Origin: Tangfeifania sp.
GTDB lineage: Bacteria > Bacteroidota > Bacteroidia > Bacteroidales > Prolixibacteraceae
Assembly: GCA_018400515.1 (NCBI GenBank)
Contig: JAGYMR010000111.1
Coordinates: 1-8,711 of the forward strand
Reading direction: 5' to 3'
DNA length: 8,711 nt
Shown here: one piece after another, positions 1-6,972 of the stretch
Numbering within the stretch: the stretch's first letter is position 1
How the letters are laid out: the number at the start of each line of letters is the position of its first letter
Made by a program: the position numbers and the translations under genes
Notes under the pieces: generated by a model
Databases searched by the model: none
Told to the model about the DNA's origin: nothing
Seen by the model: the letters and a program-made list of their open reading frames with translations, nothing else

Positions 1-576
1 CTGGCAGTTCTTTACGGGAACATTGCCGAAAACGGATGCATTGTTAAGACGGCAGGAGTGGATTCTTCCATCCTTCATTTTACCGGAACAGCTAAAGTTT
101 TTGATTGCCAGGAAGAGGCCGTTAACGGCATCCTGGGGGACACCGTTCAGAAAGGCGATGTCGTGGTCATCCGGTACGAAGGCCCGAAAGGAGGCCCCGG
201 GATGCAGGAGATGCTCTACCCCACCTCTTACCTGAAATCCATGCAACTCGACAAGGACTGTGCCTTGATTACCGATGGCCGCTTTTCCGGAGGCACCTCC
301 GGCCTCTCCATCGGACATGTCTCGCCTGAAGCAGGAGCCGGAGGCGCCATCGGGCTTATCCAGAACAACGATAAAATTGAGATCGACATTGCCAACCGTT
401 CGATCCAACTCCGCATCCCGGAGGAGGAACTCACAGAACGCAGAAAAAAAGAGGAAGCCAAAGGAAAAGCAGCCTTCAGGCCTTCTCAGCGGAATAGAAC
501 GGTCTCGAAAGCACTGAAAGCTTATGCCAGATTCGTCTCTTCTGCCGACAAAGGAGCCATTCGTTTGATTGATTAA
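1..576 (+). CDS. ilvD: Dihydroxy-acid dehydratase, C-terminal part (5' end outside window)
   Basis: This is the last 191 residues of dihydroxy-acid dehydratase. The enzyme removes water from 2,3-dihydroxy-isovalerate or 2,3-dihydroxy-3-methylvalerate to give the 2-keto acids that precede valine and isoleucine. The reading frame is open from the first base and stops with TAA at 574-576; a full protein is usually about 550-620 residues, so roughly the last third is present. Visible family signatures are [16 protein letters not shown] (fragment residues 6-21), GGPGMQEM (64-71) and [21 protein letters not shown], whose GRFSGGTSG lies at 93-101. A serine in this last motif is the proposed catalytic base of the IlvD/Edd family. 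The N-terminal domain with most of the iron-sulfur cysteines lies outside the window. ilvB starts 29 bases downstream on the same strand, so the two are very likely co-transcribed. The start cannot be assigned. Confidence 0.97.
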   Translation: MAVLYGNIAENGCIVKTAGVDSSILHFTGTAKVFDCQEEAVNGILGDTVQKGDVVVIRYEGPKGGPGMQEMLYPTSYLKSMQLDKDCALITDGRFSGGTSGLSIGHVSPEAGAGGAIGLIQNNDKIEIDIANRSIQLRIPEEELTERRKKEEAKGKAAFRPSQRNRTVSKALKAYARFVSSADKGAIRLID

Positions 577-605
577 TCGGGAAAATTAACTAAAAAATAT
601 CACGT

Positions 606-2303
606 ATGACAAAGAAAAAAATGACCGGTTCACAAGCCGTAATTCAATCCTTACTGGAAGAAGGGGTTGACACCATTTTCGGATACCCCGGAGGGGCCAT
701 CATGCCCGTTTATGATGCCCTTTATGATCACCACGACAATGTAAAGCATATCCTGACCCGCCATGAACAGGGGGCAGTGCATGCTGCCGATGGTTATGCA
801 CGTGTCACCGGAAAAACCGGGGTTTGTTTTGCTACCTCCGGGCCGGGGGCAACAAATCTGATCACGGGTATTGCCAATGCCATGCTCGACTCGGTTCCCC
901 TGGTCTGCATAATCGGGCAGGTTACTTCTCCCCTCCTGGGAACAGACGCCTTCCAGGAATCGGATGTTGTGGGCATTTCTATGCCGGTAACCAAATGGAA
1001 TTACCAGATCACATCGGCTGAGGAAATTCCTGAAACCATTGCCCAGGCATTCTATATTGCCAGCTCCGGACGCCCCGGGCCCGTATTGATCGACCTCACC
1101 AAAGATGCCCAGTTCGGCGAGCTGGACTTTGAGTACAAAAAATGCCGGAAAATCAGAAGTTATCTTCCGGAACATCCGGTGGACCCCTTCCGGGTCAGCG
1201 AGGCCGCAGCCCTCATCGACAAGGCCGAAAAACCACTGCTCCTATTTGGACAGGGAGTAATTATCGGCAAAGCAGAAGAGGAACTCCGGCAATTCGTGGA
1301 AAAAACCGGAATCCCTGCTGCCTGGACCTTGCTGGGATTGTCTGCCCTGCCCACCGACCACCCCCTTAACGTGGGCATGCTCGGAATGCACGGAAATTAC
1401 GGTCCCAACCTGCTGACAAACGAGGCGGATATCATAATTGCCGTGGGCATGCGCTTCGATGACCGGGTGACGGGAAAAGTCAGTGAGTACGCCAAAAACG
1501 CAAAGGTTATCCACCTCGAGATTGACCCGGCTGAAATTAACAAGATCATTAAAGCCGATGTGGCCGTATTGGGGAATTCAAAAAAAATACTGAAGATGCT
1601 TACGGAAAGCGTTAAAGCCAATAAGCATGAGCAATGGCTGGGCCGTTTCAGGGAGTGCGATGCCATTGAAAATGAAAAAATTATCCATAAGGACCTCTTC
1701 CCGGAAAAACCCGGGCTAACCATGGGCGAAGCGGTCCGCTTTGCCGGTGATAAAACCAACCATGAGGCGATCCTGGTTACCGATGTCGGCCAACATCAGA
1801 TGATTGCATCACGGTATTTTAAATTCAAACACCCCCGCAGCAACGTAACCTCCGGAGGCCTGGGAACGATGGGTTTTGGCCTTCCGGCTGCCATGGGCGC
1901 ACAAATCGGGAAACCCGACCGGCCTGTTGTGGCATTTATTGGCGACGGAGGATTCCAAATGACGATCCAGGAACTGGGAACCATCGCGCAAAACAAATTG
2001 CCGGTAAAAATCATTCTTCTCAACAACAACTTCCTGGGGATGGTCCGCCAGTGGCAACAACTGTTTTTCGAAAAACGATACTCGTTTACCGAACTTCAGA
2101 ATCCGGACTTTATAACCATCGCCAAAGGATTCGGCATTGAAGGCCATAAAGTGGAAGTGCGGGATGACCTGGAAGCCGGCATCGATAAAATGGTCGCCTA
2201 CGACGGGCCCTACCTGCTGGAGGTAGTCATTGAGAAAGAAGACAATGTATTTCCCATGGTTCCGGCCGGAGCATCGGTTTCGGATATTATGCTCGAACCA
2301 TAA
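606..2303 (+). CDS. ilvB: Acetolactate (acetohydroxyacid) synthase, large catalytic subunit
   Basis: This 565-residue thiamine diphosphate enzyme joins pyruvate with a second pyruvate, or with 2-ketobutyrate, in the first shared step of valine, leucine and isoleucine synthesis. The domains run in family order: TPP-binding N-terminal (about 5-170), central FAD-type domain (about 190-330) and TPP-binding C-terminal (about 375-545). E54 in RHEQGAVHAADGYAR is the conserved glutamate that activates the cofactor. The diphosphate/Mg motif is GDG at 446-448 followed by NNN at 473-475. The sequence FGYPGGAIMPVYDAL near residues 25-39 and LGTMGFGLPAAMGA before the GDG motif are also characteristic. Length is normal for the family. 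ATG at 606 is chosen because homology begins within a few residues of it. No Shine-Dalgarno sequence precedes it, only an A/T-rich 29-base gap after ilvD. The partner regulatory subunit ilvN follows. I see no truncation or missing key residue. Confidence 0.97.
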   Translation: MTKKKMTGSQAVIQSLLEEGVDTIFGYPGGAIMPVYDALYDHHDNVKHILTRHEQGAVHAADGYARVTGKTGVCFATSGPGATNLITGIANAMLDSVPLVCIIGQVTSPLLGTDAFQESDVVGISMPVTKWNYQITSAEEIPETIAQAFYIASSGRPGPVLIDLTKDAQFGELDFEYKKCRKIRSYLPEHPVDPFRVSEAAALIDKAEKPLLLFGQGVIIGKAEEELRQFVEKTGIPAAWTLLGLSALPTDHPLNVGMLGMHGNYGPNLLTNEADIIIAVGMRFDDRVTGKVSEYAKNAKVIHLEIDPAEINKIIKADVAVLGNSKKILKMLTESVKANKHEQWLGRFRECDAIENEKIIHKDLFPEKPGLTMGEAVRFAGDKTNHEAILVTDVGQHQMIASRYFKFKHPRSNVTSGGLGTMGFGLPAAMGAQIGKPDRPVVAFIGDGGFQMTIQELGTIAQNKLPVKIILLNNNFLGMVRQWQQLFFEKRYSFTELQNPDFITIAKGFGIEGHKVEVRDDLEAGIDKMVAYDGPYLLEVVIEKEDNVFPMVPAGASVSDIMLEP

Positions 2304-2318
2304 AAAGGAGATGCAGCG

Positions 2319-2384
2319 GTGAATGTATCCCCGGCAGGATACAGGAAGCAGATAATAAAAAGTAAATCAAAACAAATTAACTGA
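2319..2384 (+). other. Possible 21-codon ORF between ilvB and ilvN
   Basis: A GTG at 2319 opens a 21-codon frame that stops with TGA at 2382-2384, two bases before the ilvN ATG. AAGGAG at 2305-2310 lies eight bases upstream of the GTG, a normal Shine-Dalgarno spacing that none of the neighbouring ilv genes has. The peptide would be basic and polar (beginning VNVSPAGYRKQ) and contains two adjacent Ile codons, both ATA. The first third of the frame also forms the 2324-2343 hairpin. It resembles no family I know. It may be a chance frame; a coupled upstream ORF or leader peptide is the alternative. Confidence 0.2.
2324..2343 (+). other. Perfect 7-bp inverted repeat in ilvB-ilvN gap
   Basis: TGTATCC at 2324-2330 and GGATACA at 2337-2343 are exact reverse complements around a six-base loop, CCGGCA. 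In the ilvB-ilvN message this would fold into a compact hairpin 20 bases after the ilvB stop. No T-run follows, so it does not look like an intrinsic terminator. A role in mRNA processing, stability or setting the subunit ratio is inference only. Confidence 0.5.
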
Positions 2385-2386
2385 AG

Positions 2387-2929
2387 ATGAAACAGGAATA
2401 TAACATTACCGTCTATTCGGAAAACCATATCGGGTTGCTTACCCGGATTGCCATTGTATTTACCCGGCGGAAAATCAACATTGATAGTCTGACCGTTTCG
2501 GAATCCGCTATCTCCGGAGTCTATAAATTTACCATTGTTATTCAGTCAACCCCGGACCTCATCGTAAAAATCGTCCGCCAGATCGAAAAACAGATCGATG
2601 TAATGAAGGCATTTTATCACACCAATGAGGAAATTATCTATCAGGAGATCGCCCTTTACAAGGTTCCTACGGATGCCCTTTATGAAAATGACACGATCGA
2701 AAAAGTGGTGCGCAAAGCCGGTGCCCGGATTCTGGAAATTACCCGGGAATACACTGTAATTGAAAAAACAGGACACAAAGAAGAGACCCAGGCCCTGTTT
2801 GAGGAGCTCAACAAATTCAAGGTAATGCAGTTCATCCGCTCCGGAAGAGTGGCCCTCACCCGGGATCCCATTGAGCGGCTCTCGGAATTTCTTAAAGAGA
2901 GGGATGCCTTGCTGGCAAGCCTGGAATAA
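2387..2929 (+). CDS. ilvN: Acetolactate synthase, small regulatory subunit
   Basis: This 180-residue protein is the regulatory partner of IlvB; it raises the activity of the catalytic subunit and makes it sensitive to feedback by valine. An ACT domain occupies about residues 4-76, and the C-terminal small-subunit domain runs from about 88 to 165, ending in the family signature FIRSGRVALTRDP. N13, G16 and N31 match the positions (N11, G14, N29 of E. coli IlvH) that bind valine, so feedback inhibition is probably retained. It is slightly longer than E. coli IlvH (163 residues) because of a charged tail, ERLSEFLKERDALLASLE. The ATG at 2387 follows an 83-base gap after ilvB and has no Shine-Dalgarno sequence. 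The gap holds a hairpin and a possible small ORF. Whether it should be called ilvN or ilvH is naming convention only; Bacteroidota usually have one copy. Confidence 0.95.
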   Translation: MKQEYNITVYSENHIGLLTRIAIVFTRRKINIDSLTVSESAISGVYKFTIVIQSTPDLIVKIVRQIEKQIDVMKAFYHTNEEIIYQEIALYKVPTDALYENDTIEKVVRKAGARILEITREYTVIEKTGHKEETQALFEELNKFKVMQFIRSGRVALTRDPIERLSEFLKERDALLASLE

Positions 2930-2957
2930 ATTCATCCCGGCACCCGCAATGAATTGC
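2929..2957 (+). other. Overlapping inverted repeats after ilvN
   Basis: AATTCAT at 2929-2935, starting on the last base of the ilvN stop codon, is the reverse complement of ATGAATT at 2949-2955, giving a 7-bp A/T-rich stem with a 13-base loop. The second arm overlaps a short palindrome, GCAAT-GA-ATTGC, at 2946-2957. The two structures could not form at once. No T-run follows, so termination is not indicated. Either could be chance in sequence of this composition. Confidence 0.25.
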
Positions 2958-2987
2958 AAACCGGAAGGAATAGTGAAGAAAAATTGA

Positions 2988-2995
2988 TAAATTTG
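2988..2995 (+). promoter_or_regulatory. Candidate Bacteroidota -7 promoter box for ilvC
   Basis: TAAATTTG matches the Bacteroidota housekeeping -7 consensus TAnnTTTG at every defined position and lies 35 bases before the ilvC start. Transcription from it would give a short, very A/T-rich leader, typical of this phylum. No clear TTG -33 element is present at the expected distance of about 19-21 bases upstream, so the box may be weak or need an activator. It would allow ilvC to be expressed apart from ilvDBN. Confidence 0.45.
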
Positions 2996-3030
2996 CACAA
3001 AAGCTAATAAAATAAAAATAATTATTAATT

Positions 3031-4080
3031 ATGGCAGAAATAGATTTTGGCGGAGTTAAAGAAAGAGTGGTACTCCGCAAGGAATTTCCAATGGAAAAAG
3101 CACATGAAGTGCTCAAAGATGAAACCATAGCCATTATCGGCTATGGTGTCCAGGGACCTGCCCAGGCCCTGAACATGAAAGACAACGGGTTCAACGTGAT
3201 CATCGGGCAGGCGCCCGAATTTAAAGAGGACTGGGATAAAGCTGTCCGCGATGGGTTTGTCCCGGGCGAGACCCTGTTCCCGGTGGAAGAAGCGGCCAAA
3301 AAGGGCACGGTCATTCAGTACCTGGTTTCGGACGCCGCCCAGCGCATATTATGGCCCAAGCTGGAACCCTGCCTCAATGAAGGCGATGCCCTCTATTTCT
3401 CGCACGGTTTTTCCATTACTTACAAAGAACAAACGGGTGTAATTCCCCCGAAAAATATTGACGTGGTACTGGTGGCCCCCAAAGGATCGGGTGCCAGTGT
3501 CCGAACCAACTTCCTTGCCGGCCATGGGATCAACTCCAGTTTTGCTGTTTTCCAGGACTACACCGGAAAAGCCGAGGAACGGGCGCTGGCGCTGGGAATT
3601 GCCATCGGTTCAGGCTATCTGTTCCCAACAACGTTTGAAAAAGAAGTTTTTTCCGACCTGACCGGAGAACGGGGTGTTCTGATGGGGGCCCTGGCAGGCA
3701 TTATTGAAGGCCAGTACAAAGTTTTACGTGACAACGGACACAGTCCCTCCGAGGCCTTCAATGAAACAGTGGAAGAACTTACCCAGAGCCTGATACGCCT
3801 GGTGGACCAAAAAGGCATGGACTGGATGTACGCCAACTGCAGTGCCACAGCACAGCGCGGAGCCCTCGACTGGCGCCATAAATTCCGGGAGGCCACCCTG
3901 CCGGTATTCCAGGAACTTTATGAAAGTGTAAAAACCGGAAAAGAAACAAAAAGGGTGCTGGATGCGACCAGCAGCCGCGACTATAAAACCCAGCTCAATG
4001 CCGAATTAAAGGAGATGCACGATTCGGAACTTTGGAATACGGGGGCGGCGGTCCGGAAACTCCGCCCGGGAAACGAATAG
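3031..4080 (+). CDS. ilvC: Ketol-acid reductoisomerase
   Basis: This 349-residue enzyme carries out the Mg-dependent alkyl migration and NAD(P)H reduction that turn acetolactate or acetohydroxybutyrate into the dihydroxy acids used by IlvD. The N-terminal Rossmann domain shows IIGYGVQGPAQALN (35-48) and the conserved SHGFSI (124-129; H125 is the usual active-site histidine). The C-terminal helical domain carries the metal ligands: D209 and E213 in FSDLTGERGVL, E245 and E249 in NETVEEL. The later substrate motif is SATAQRG (271-277) where E. coli and most class I enzymes have TAEYG; I recall this form from other Bacteroidota IlvC proteins. Length is slightly above the class I norm of about 330 residues. 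The ATG at 3031 follows the leader sequence TAATTATTAATT without a Shine-Dalgarno sequence. It is the last gene of the ilv cluster, 101 bases behind ilvN, and a strong terminator begins five bases after the stop. Confidence 0.97.
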   Translation: MAEIDFGGVKERVVLRKEFPMEKAHEVLKDETIAIIGYGVQGPAQALNMKDNGFNVIIGQAPEFKEDWDKAVRDGFVPGETLFPVEEAAKKGTVIQYLVSDAAQRILWPKLEPCLNEGDALYFSHGFSITYKEQTGVIPPKNIDVVLVAPKGSGASVRTNFLAGHGINSSFAVFQDYTGKAEERALALGIAIGSGYLFPTTFEKEVFSDLTGERGVLMGALAGIIEGQYKVLRDNGHSPSEAFNETVEELTQSLIRLVDQKGMDWMYANCSATAQRGALDWRHKFREATLPVFQELYESVKTGKETKRVLDATSSRDYKTQLNAELKEMHDSELWNTGAAVRKLRPGNE

Positions 4081-4084
4081 TTTC

Positions 4085-4120
4085 AAAAAAACCTGTCCTT
4101 TTTGAGGACAGGTTTTTTTT
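4085..4120. terminator. Bidirectional intrinsic terminator between ilvC and araB
   Basis: CCTGTCCT (4092-4099) pairs perfectly with AGGACAGG (4105-4112) around the five-base loop TTTTG. Seven A residues flank it on the left and eight T residues on the right, so both strands give a G/C-containing hairpin followed by a U-run. It lies between convergent genes, five bases past the ilvC stop and about 30 bases past the araB stop (which ends at 4150), and probably ends both transcripts. Confidence 0.9.
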
Positions 4121-4149
4121 GGAATAATTTTTCCAGTTTTTCCCGTTCA

Positions 4150-5820
4150 CTAAGTAAGAGACTGCTCCACAAACGCTCCCAGTTTCCGGTATTTCTCATA
4201 AAGCTTCCGGTACTTTTCCACGTTTTCCGGGATGGGGTGATATTCGGTTTCAATACCTCCGCCCATTTTTTCCTGTGCTTCGGTGGTGTTAGCGCGGGTT
4301 CCGGAAGCAACAGCCGCAAACATGGCTGCCCCCAGGGCACAGCCCTCCTCCGACCGGGCTACCTTGATGGGCATGTTGAGCACATCGGCCACTACCTGCA
4401 TTACAAAGGGTGATTTCTTTGCCACGCCCCCCAGGGCAATAATCCCGTCAATGCGTATCCCCTCTTCTTCAAACCGGTCATTGATGGCTTTTGAACCAAA
4501 AGCGGTGGCTTCGACCAGGGCCCGAAAGATGCGGGGAGCATCTGAGCCCAGGTTAAGACCTGCAAGTGCACCCTTCAATGCCTGGTTGGCATCCGGACTT
4601 CGACGGCCGTTCATCCAGTCAAGGGCAATAATATCCGCCTCCCCTGGGGGCAGTTCTGCCGCCTCCTCACTCAAACGGGCAATGATCTGTTGCGAGGTTT
4701 CTTCAATCACTTTCTCCCTGGTATCCGGATCCAGCCGTTCTGTGTCGCCCAGGATATACTTCAGCGGCCATTCCAAAACCCCTCTGAACCATGCATAAAC
4801 ATCACCAAAAGCCGACTGTCCGGCTTCAAGCCCTATCATTCCCGGAACAATGGATCCGTCAACCTGCCCGGCGATCCCTTTTACCAATTTATCGCCCAGC
4901 TCTTCGGGTGAAACGATCAACATATCGCAGGTGGAGGTGCCCATCACTTTAGACACATAATGGGGCTTAATCTCCGTCCCAACAGCTCCAATATGGGCAT
5001 CGAAAGCCCCCACGCCGACCGTCACATTCGCCGAAAGCCCCAGCTTTTCGGCCCACTCCGGGGAAAGCTTCCCCGCAGGGACATCACAGGTGTGGGTTTC
5101 CCGGTACAGCCGCTCACGCAACCCCGCCAGCATGGGATCAAGCGCTGTCAGGAAATCTTCGGATGGCAGCCCGCCGAAATTTTCATGCCACATCGCTTTG
5201 TGTCCTGCCGCACAGCGGCTCCGCTTCAAAGTTTTGGGATTGGTATCTCCGGTCAGAAGCGCCGGAATCCAGTCACAATGTTCCACCCACGAATAAGCCG
5301 AACGAAAAACCCCGGCATCTTCGCGAATAATGTGAAGAATCTTGGCCCAGAACCATTCGGAGGAGTAGATCCCGCCCTCGTACCGGGTATAGTCTACATC
5401 CCACTTCCGGGCAAGTTGATTGATCTCACCGGCCTCCTTTACAGCCGTATGGTCCTTCCACAAAACAAACATGGCATTCGGATTCTCCTCAAACCCGGGG
5501 GTGAGCGACAAAGGAATCCCCTTATCATCCACCGCAACAGGGGTAGAACCGGTGGTATCCACCGAAATGCCTACCACATTCTCTGCCACTTCCGGGGGGA
5601 CTTGCTTCAAAGCCCCGGAAACCACTGCTTCAAGGCCCTCCAGATAATCCTTCGGATGTTGCCGAAACCGGTTGGAAGCGGCATCACAATAACGCCCTAC
5701 CCTCCACCGGGGGTAGTGAAAGACAGCACCGCCCATCTCCTCTCCCGTTTCTACATTGACTACAAGCGAACGGACCGAATCCGTCCCGAAATCCAATCCA
5801 ATGGTAAATTTTTCCTTCAT
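4150..5820 (-). CDS. araB: Ribulokinase, FGGY carbohydrate kinase family
   Basis: This 556-residue kinase phosphorylates L-ribulose with ATP in L-arabinose breakdown. The N-terminal FGGY domain opens with IGLDFGTDSVRSLVV (7-21, phosphate loop). It carries SVDTTGSTPV (86-95) and the ribulokinase signature LWKDHTA (120-126). GAFDAHIGAVG holds the expected catalytic base D274. The C-terminal domain has GTSTCDM (294-300), GLEAGQSAFGD (330-340) and the nucleotide-binding stretch ALGGVAKKSPFVMQVVADVL (462-481), then GCALGAAMFAAVASG. Length is close to E. coli AraB (566). The ATG at 5820 is directly before the phosphate loop and has no Shine-Dalgarno sequence. A related FGGY kinase specificity is possible, but the LWKDHTA and DWIPALLTGD context favours ribulokinase. 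No araA or araD is in the window; the upstream neighbour is a secreted isomerase-like protein and the downstream neighbour, convergent, is ilvC. Confidence 0.9.
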   Translation of the reverse strand: MKEKFTIGLDFGTDSVRSLVVNVETGEEMGGAVFHYPRWRVGRYCDAASNRFRQHPKDYLEGLEAVVSGALKQVPPEVAENVVGISVDTTGSTPVAVDDKGIPLSLTPGFEENPNAMFVLWKDHTAVKEAGEINQLARKWDVDYTRYEGGIYSSEWFWAKILHIIREDAGVFRSAYSWVEHCDWIPALLTGDTNPKTLKRSRCAAGHKAMWHENFGGLPSEDFLTALDPMLAGLRERLYRETHTCDVPAGKLSPEWAEKLGLSANVTVGVGAFDAHIGAVGTEIKPHYVSKVMGTSTCDMLIVSPEELGDKLVKGIAGQVDGSIVPGMIGLEAGQSAFGDVYAWFRGVLEWPLKYILGDTERLDPDTREKVIEETSQQIIARLSEEAAELPPGEADIIALDWMNGRRSPDANQALKGALAGLNLGSDAPRIFRALVEATAFGSKAINDRFEEEGIRIDGIIALGGVAKKSPFVMQVVADVLNMPIKVARSEEGCALGAAMFAAVASGTRANTTEAQEKMGGGIETEYHPIPENVEKYRKLYEKYRKLGAFVEQSLT

Positions 5821-5872
5821 TGCTGATTTAGTGTATGTTTAAAAGAGTAAAAATAACATTTAATTATTAAAT

Positions 5873-5895
5873 AAAAAGGACGGATCTTTCCTTTT
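5873..5895 (-). terminator. Weak candidate terminator before araB
   Basis: Read on the minus strand, AAAAGGA (5895-5889) and TCCTTTT (5880-5874) form a 7-bp stem with an 8-base loop, followed by a short T-rich run TTTATTT. It lies about 36 bases past the stop of the isomerase-like gene and 53 bases before araB. The stem has only two G-C pairs, so any termination would be partial. The rest of the 110-base gap (5821-5930) is A/T-rich near araB; I found no convincing promoter box in it, but araB's promoter probably lies here. Confidence 0.35.
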
Positions 5896-5930
5896 CATTA
5901 ACAACGCACTTTCCGGACCGGATATCGGTA

Positions 5931-6929
5931 TCAGATTAAAATATCCCGGCAATAACGAACACACTTCTTGATTTCCTGTTGGGCATCCGAATTTTCGGGA
6001 ACGGGGTACTCCAGTTCAATGTCGCAAAAAATGGGCCATTGGTTTTTCTGAATGAGCTGAAGGATATCGGCCAGTGGCGTCTCCCCTTCTCCCCAGGGCA
6101 TGTTTGTATTTGGAGGATTACCCGCTTTGGCGGTTTTATCTTTCAGGTGAAGGCTGAAAATCCGCCGATGGAGTCGTTCAATCAGTTCATTGGGATGCTT
6201 CCCGGTGGCGCCGAAATAGTGACCCACATCGAAATTCAGCATATTCTTCGGCGAGTAGTCCAGGAAATCTTCAAACCGAAAACCGGGCTCCCCGGGTTGC
6301 AGATGGTTATGAAAAATGGCATACATATCATGCTTTTCAGCAAATTTCCCAAGGCGCTTACAGGCATCATGGCCGATTTCATTGGAAACCCCCTGTGCCC
6401 CTAAAATTTTTGCTGCCTGAAAGGCATAATCGATCTCCTCATCCGACCATCCCGCAGGAGAGAATTTGACAATGTGAATATTGACGCCGGCATTTTTGTA
6501 CATCCGGTGCAATTCCCTGAATTTTTCCATCGAATTGGAAAGCCGCCATTCACGCTGCTTTTCCCGGACGATCCCCGCCTTTTTGCGAAAGGCTTCCTTT
6601 GCCTGCTCCGGAAGGTTTCCCCAGTTCCGGGGCCGGCTTGGCATTGAAGGGATTCCGGCAAACGCTTCGGCCACATTCCCCATGAGTTCGAGTGAGCTGA
6701 TGCCTGCATCCAGGCAGTAATTCAGAATATCTTCGGCCGAAGAGGGCATGCTGCGCCAGCTATAGGTTATAGCGCCAATCTGTACGCCTCCGAAAATGGA
6801 ATCCGGCTGATCCCTGAGGAAAGAGGATTTCCCATAAGAAAGCGGTGAAAATGCCAGGGCAGCAGAAGCTGCTGCTGCGGAACCGATAAATCTCCGCCGG
6901 GAAAGGCGGCTTTTGAAATTTCGTTTCAT
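5931..6929 (-). CDS. Tat-exported sugar isomerase/epimerase-like TIM-barrel protein
   Basis: This 332-residue protein belongs to the xylose isomerase-like TIM-barrel (AP endonuclease 2) superfamily. The start at 6929 gives a twin-arginine signal: S10-R-R-R-F-I15 followed by an alanine-rich hydrophobic core (about 16-30). Export to the periplasm is therefore expected; no clear A-x-A cleavage site is seen. The barrel runs from about residue 47 (GGVQIGAITYSWR) to the end. Likely metal and catalytic residues are E184 in SNEIGH, the FHNH motif at 206-209, D234 in FDVGHY, H261 and D264 in HLKD, and E305 or E307 in DIELEY. Relatives include hydroxypyruvate isomerase, inosose dehydratase and 3-keto-sugar processing enzymes. 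The substrate cannot be read from the sequence. The frame stays open upstream into rplQ, but that part is a shadow and lies across a terminator. araB lies 110 bases downstream on the same strand; a shared sugar pathway is only a suggestion. Confidence 0.85.
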   Translation of the reverse strand: MKRNFKSRLSRRRFIGSAAAASAALAFSPLSYGKSSFLRDQPDSIFGGVQIGAITYSWRSMPSSAEDILNYCLDAGISSLELMGNVAEAFAGIPSMPSRPRNWGNLPEQAKEAFRKKAGIVREKQREWRLSNSMEKFRELHRMYKNAGVNIHIVKFSPAGWSDEEIDYAFQAAKILGAQGVSNEIGHDACKRLGKFAEKHDMYAIFHNHLQPGEPGFRFEDFLDYSPKNMLNFDVGHYFGATGKHPNELIERLHRRIFSLHLKDKTAKAGNPPNTNMPWGEGETPLADILQLIQKNQWPIFCDIELEYPVPENSDAQQEIKKCVRYCRDILI

Positions 6930-6972
6930 AGCGAATGGTTTTTGGATATTTTTCACATTAAAATTAATAATT

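Noticed and set aside
651..1175. 174-codon open frame on the minus strand opposite ilvB
   Set aside because: It is entirely inside the conserved ilvB coding sequence and shows no recognisable domain; it is a shadow frame.
2311..2322. Minicistron ATG-CAG-CGG-TGA right after ilvB
   Set aside because: The AAGGAG directly abuts this ATG, leaving no spacing for initiation. The GTG at 2319 is a better-placed, though still doubtful, candidate.
4960..5826. 288-codon open frame on the plus strand opposite araB
   Set aside because: It lies antisense to a well-supported kinase gene with intact motifs. Its predicted product is rich in Pro, Arg, His and Gly and matches no family I recognise.
5912..5922. 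Palindrome TCCGG-A-CCGGA just past the isomerase-like gene
   Set aside because: TCCGG and CCGG are very frequent throughout this genome segment, the arms are only 5 bp with a one-base centre, and no second copy or promoter accompanies it.
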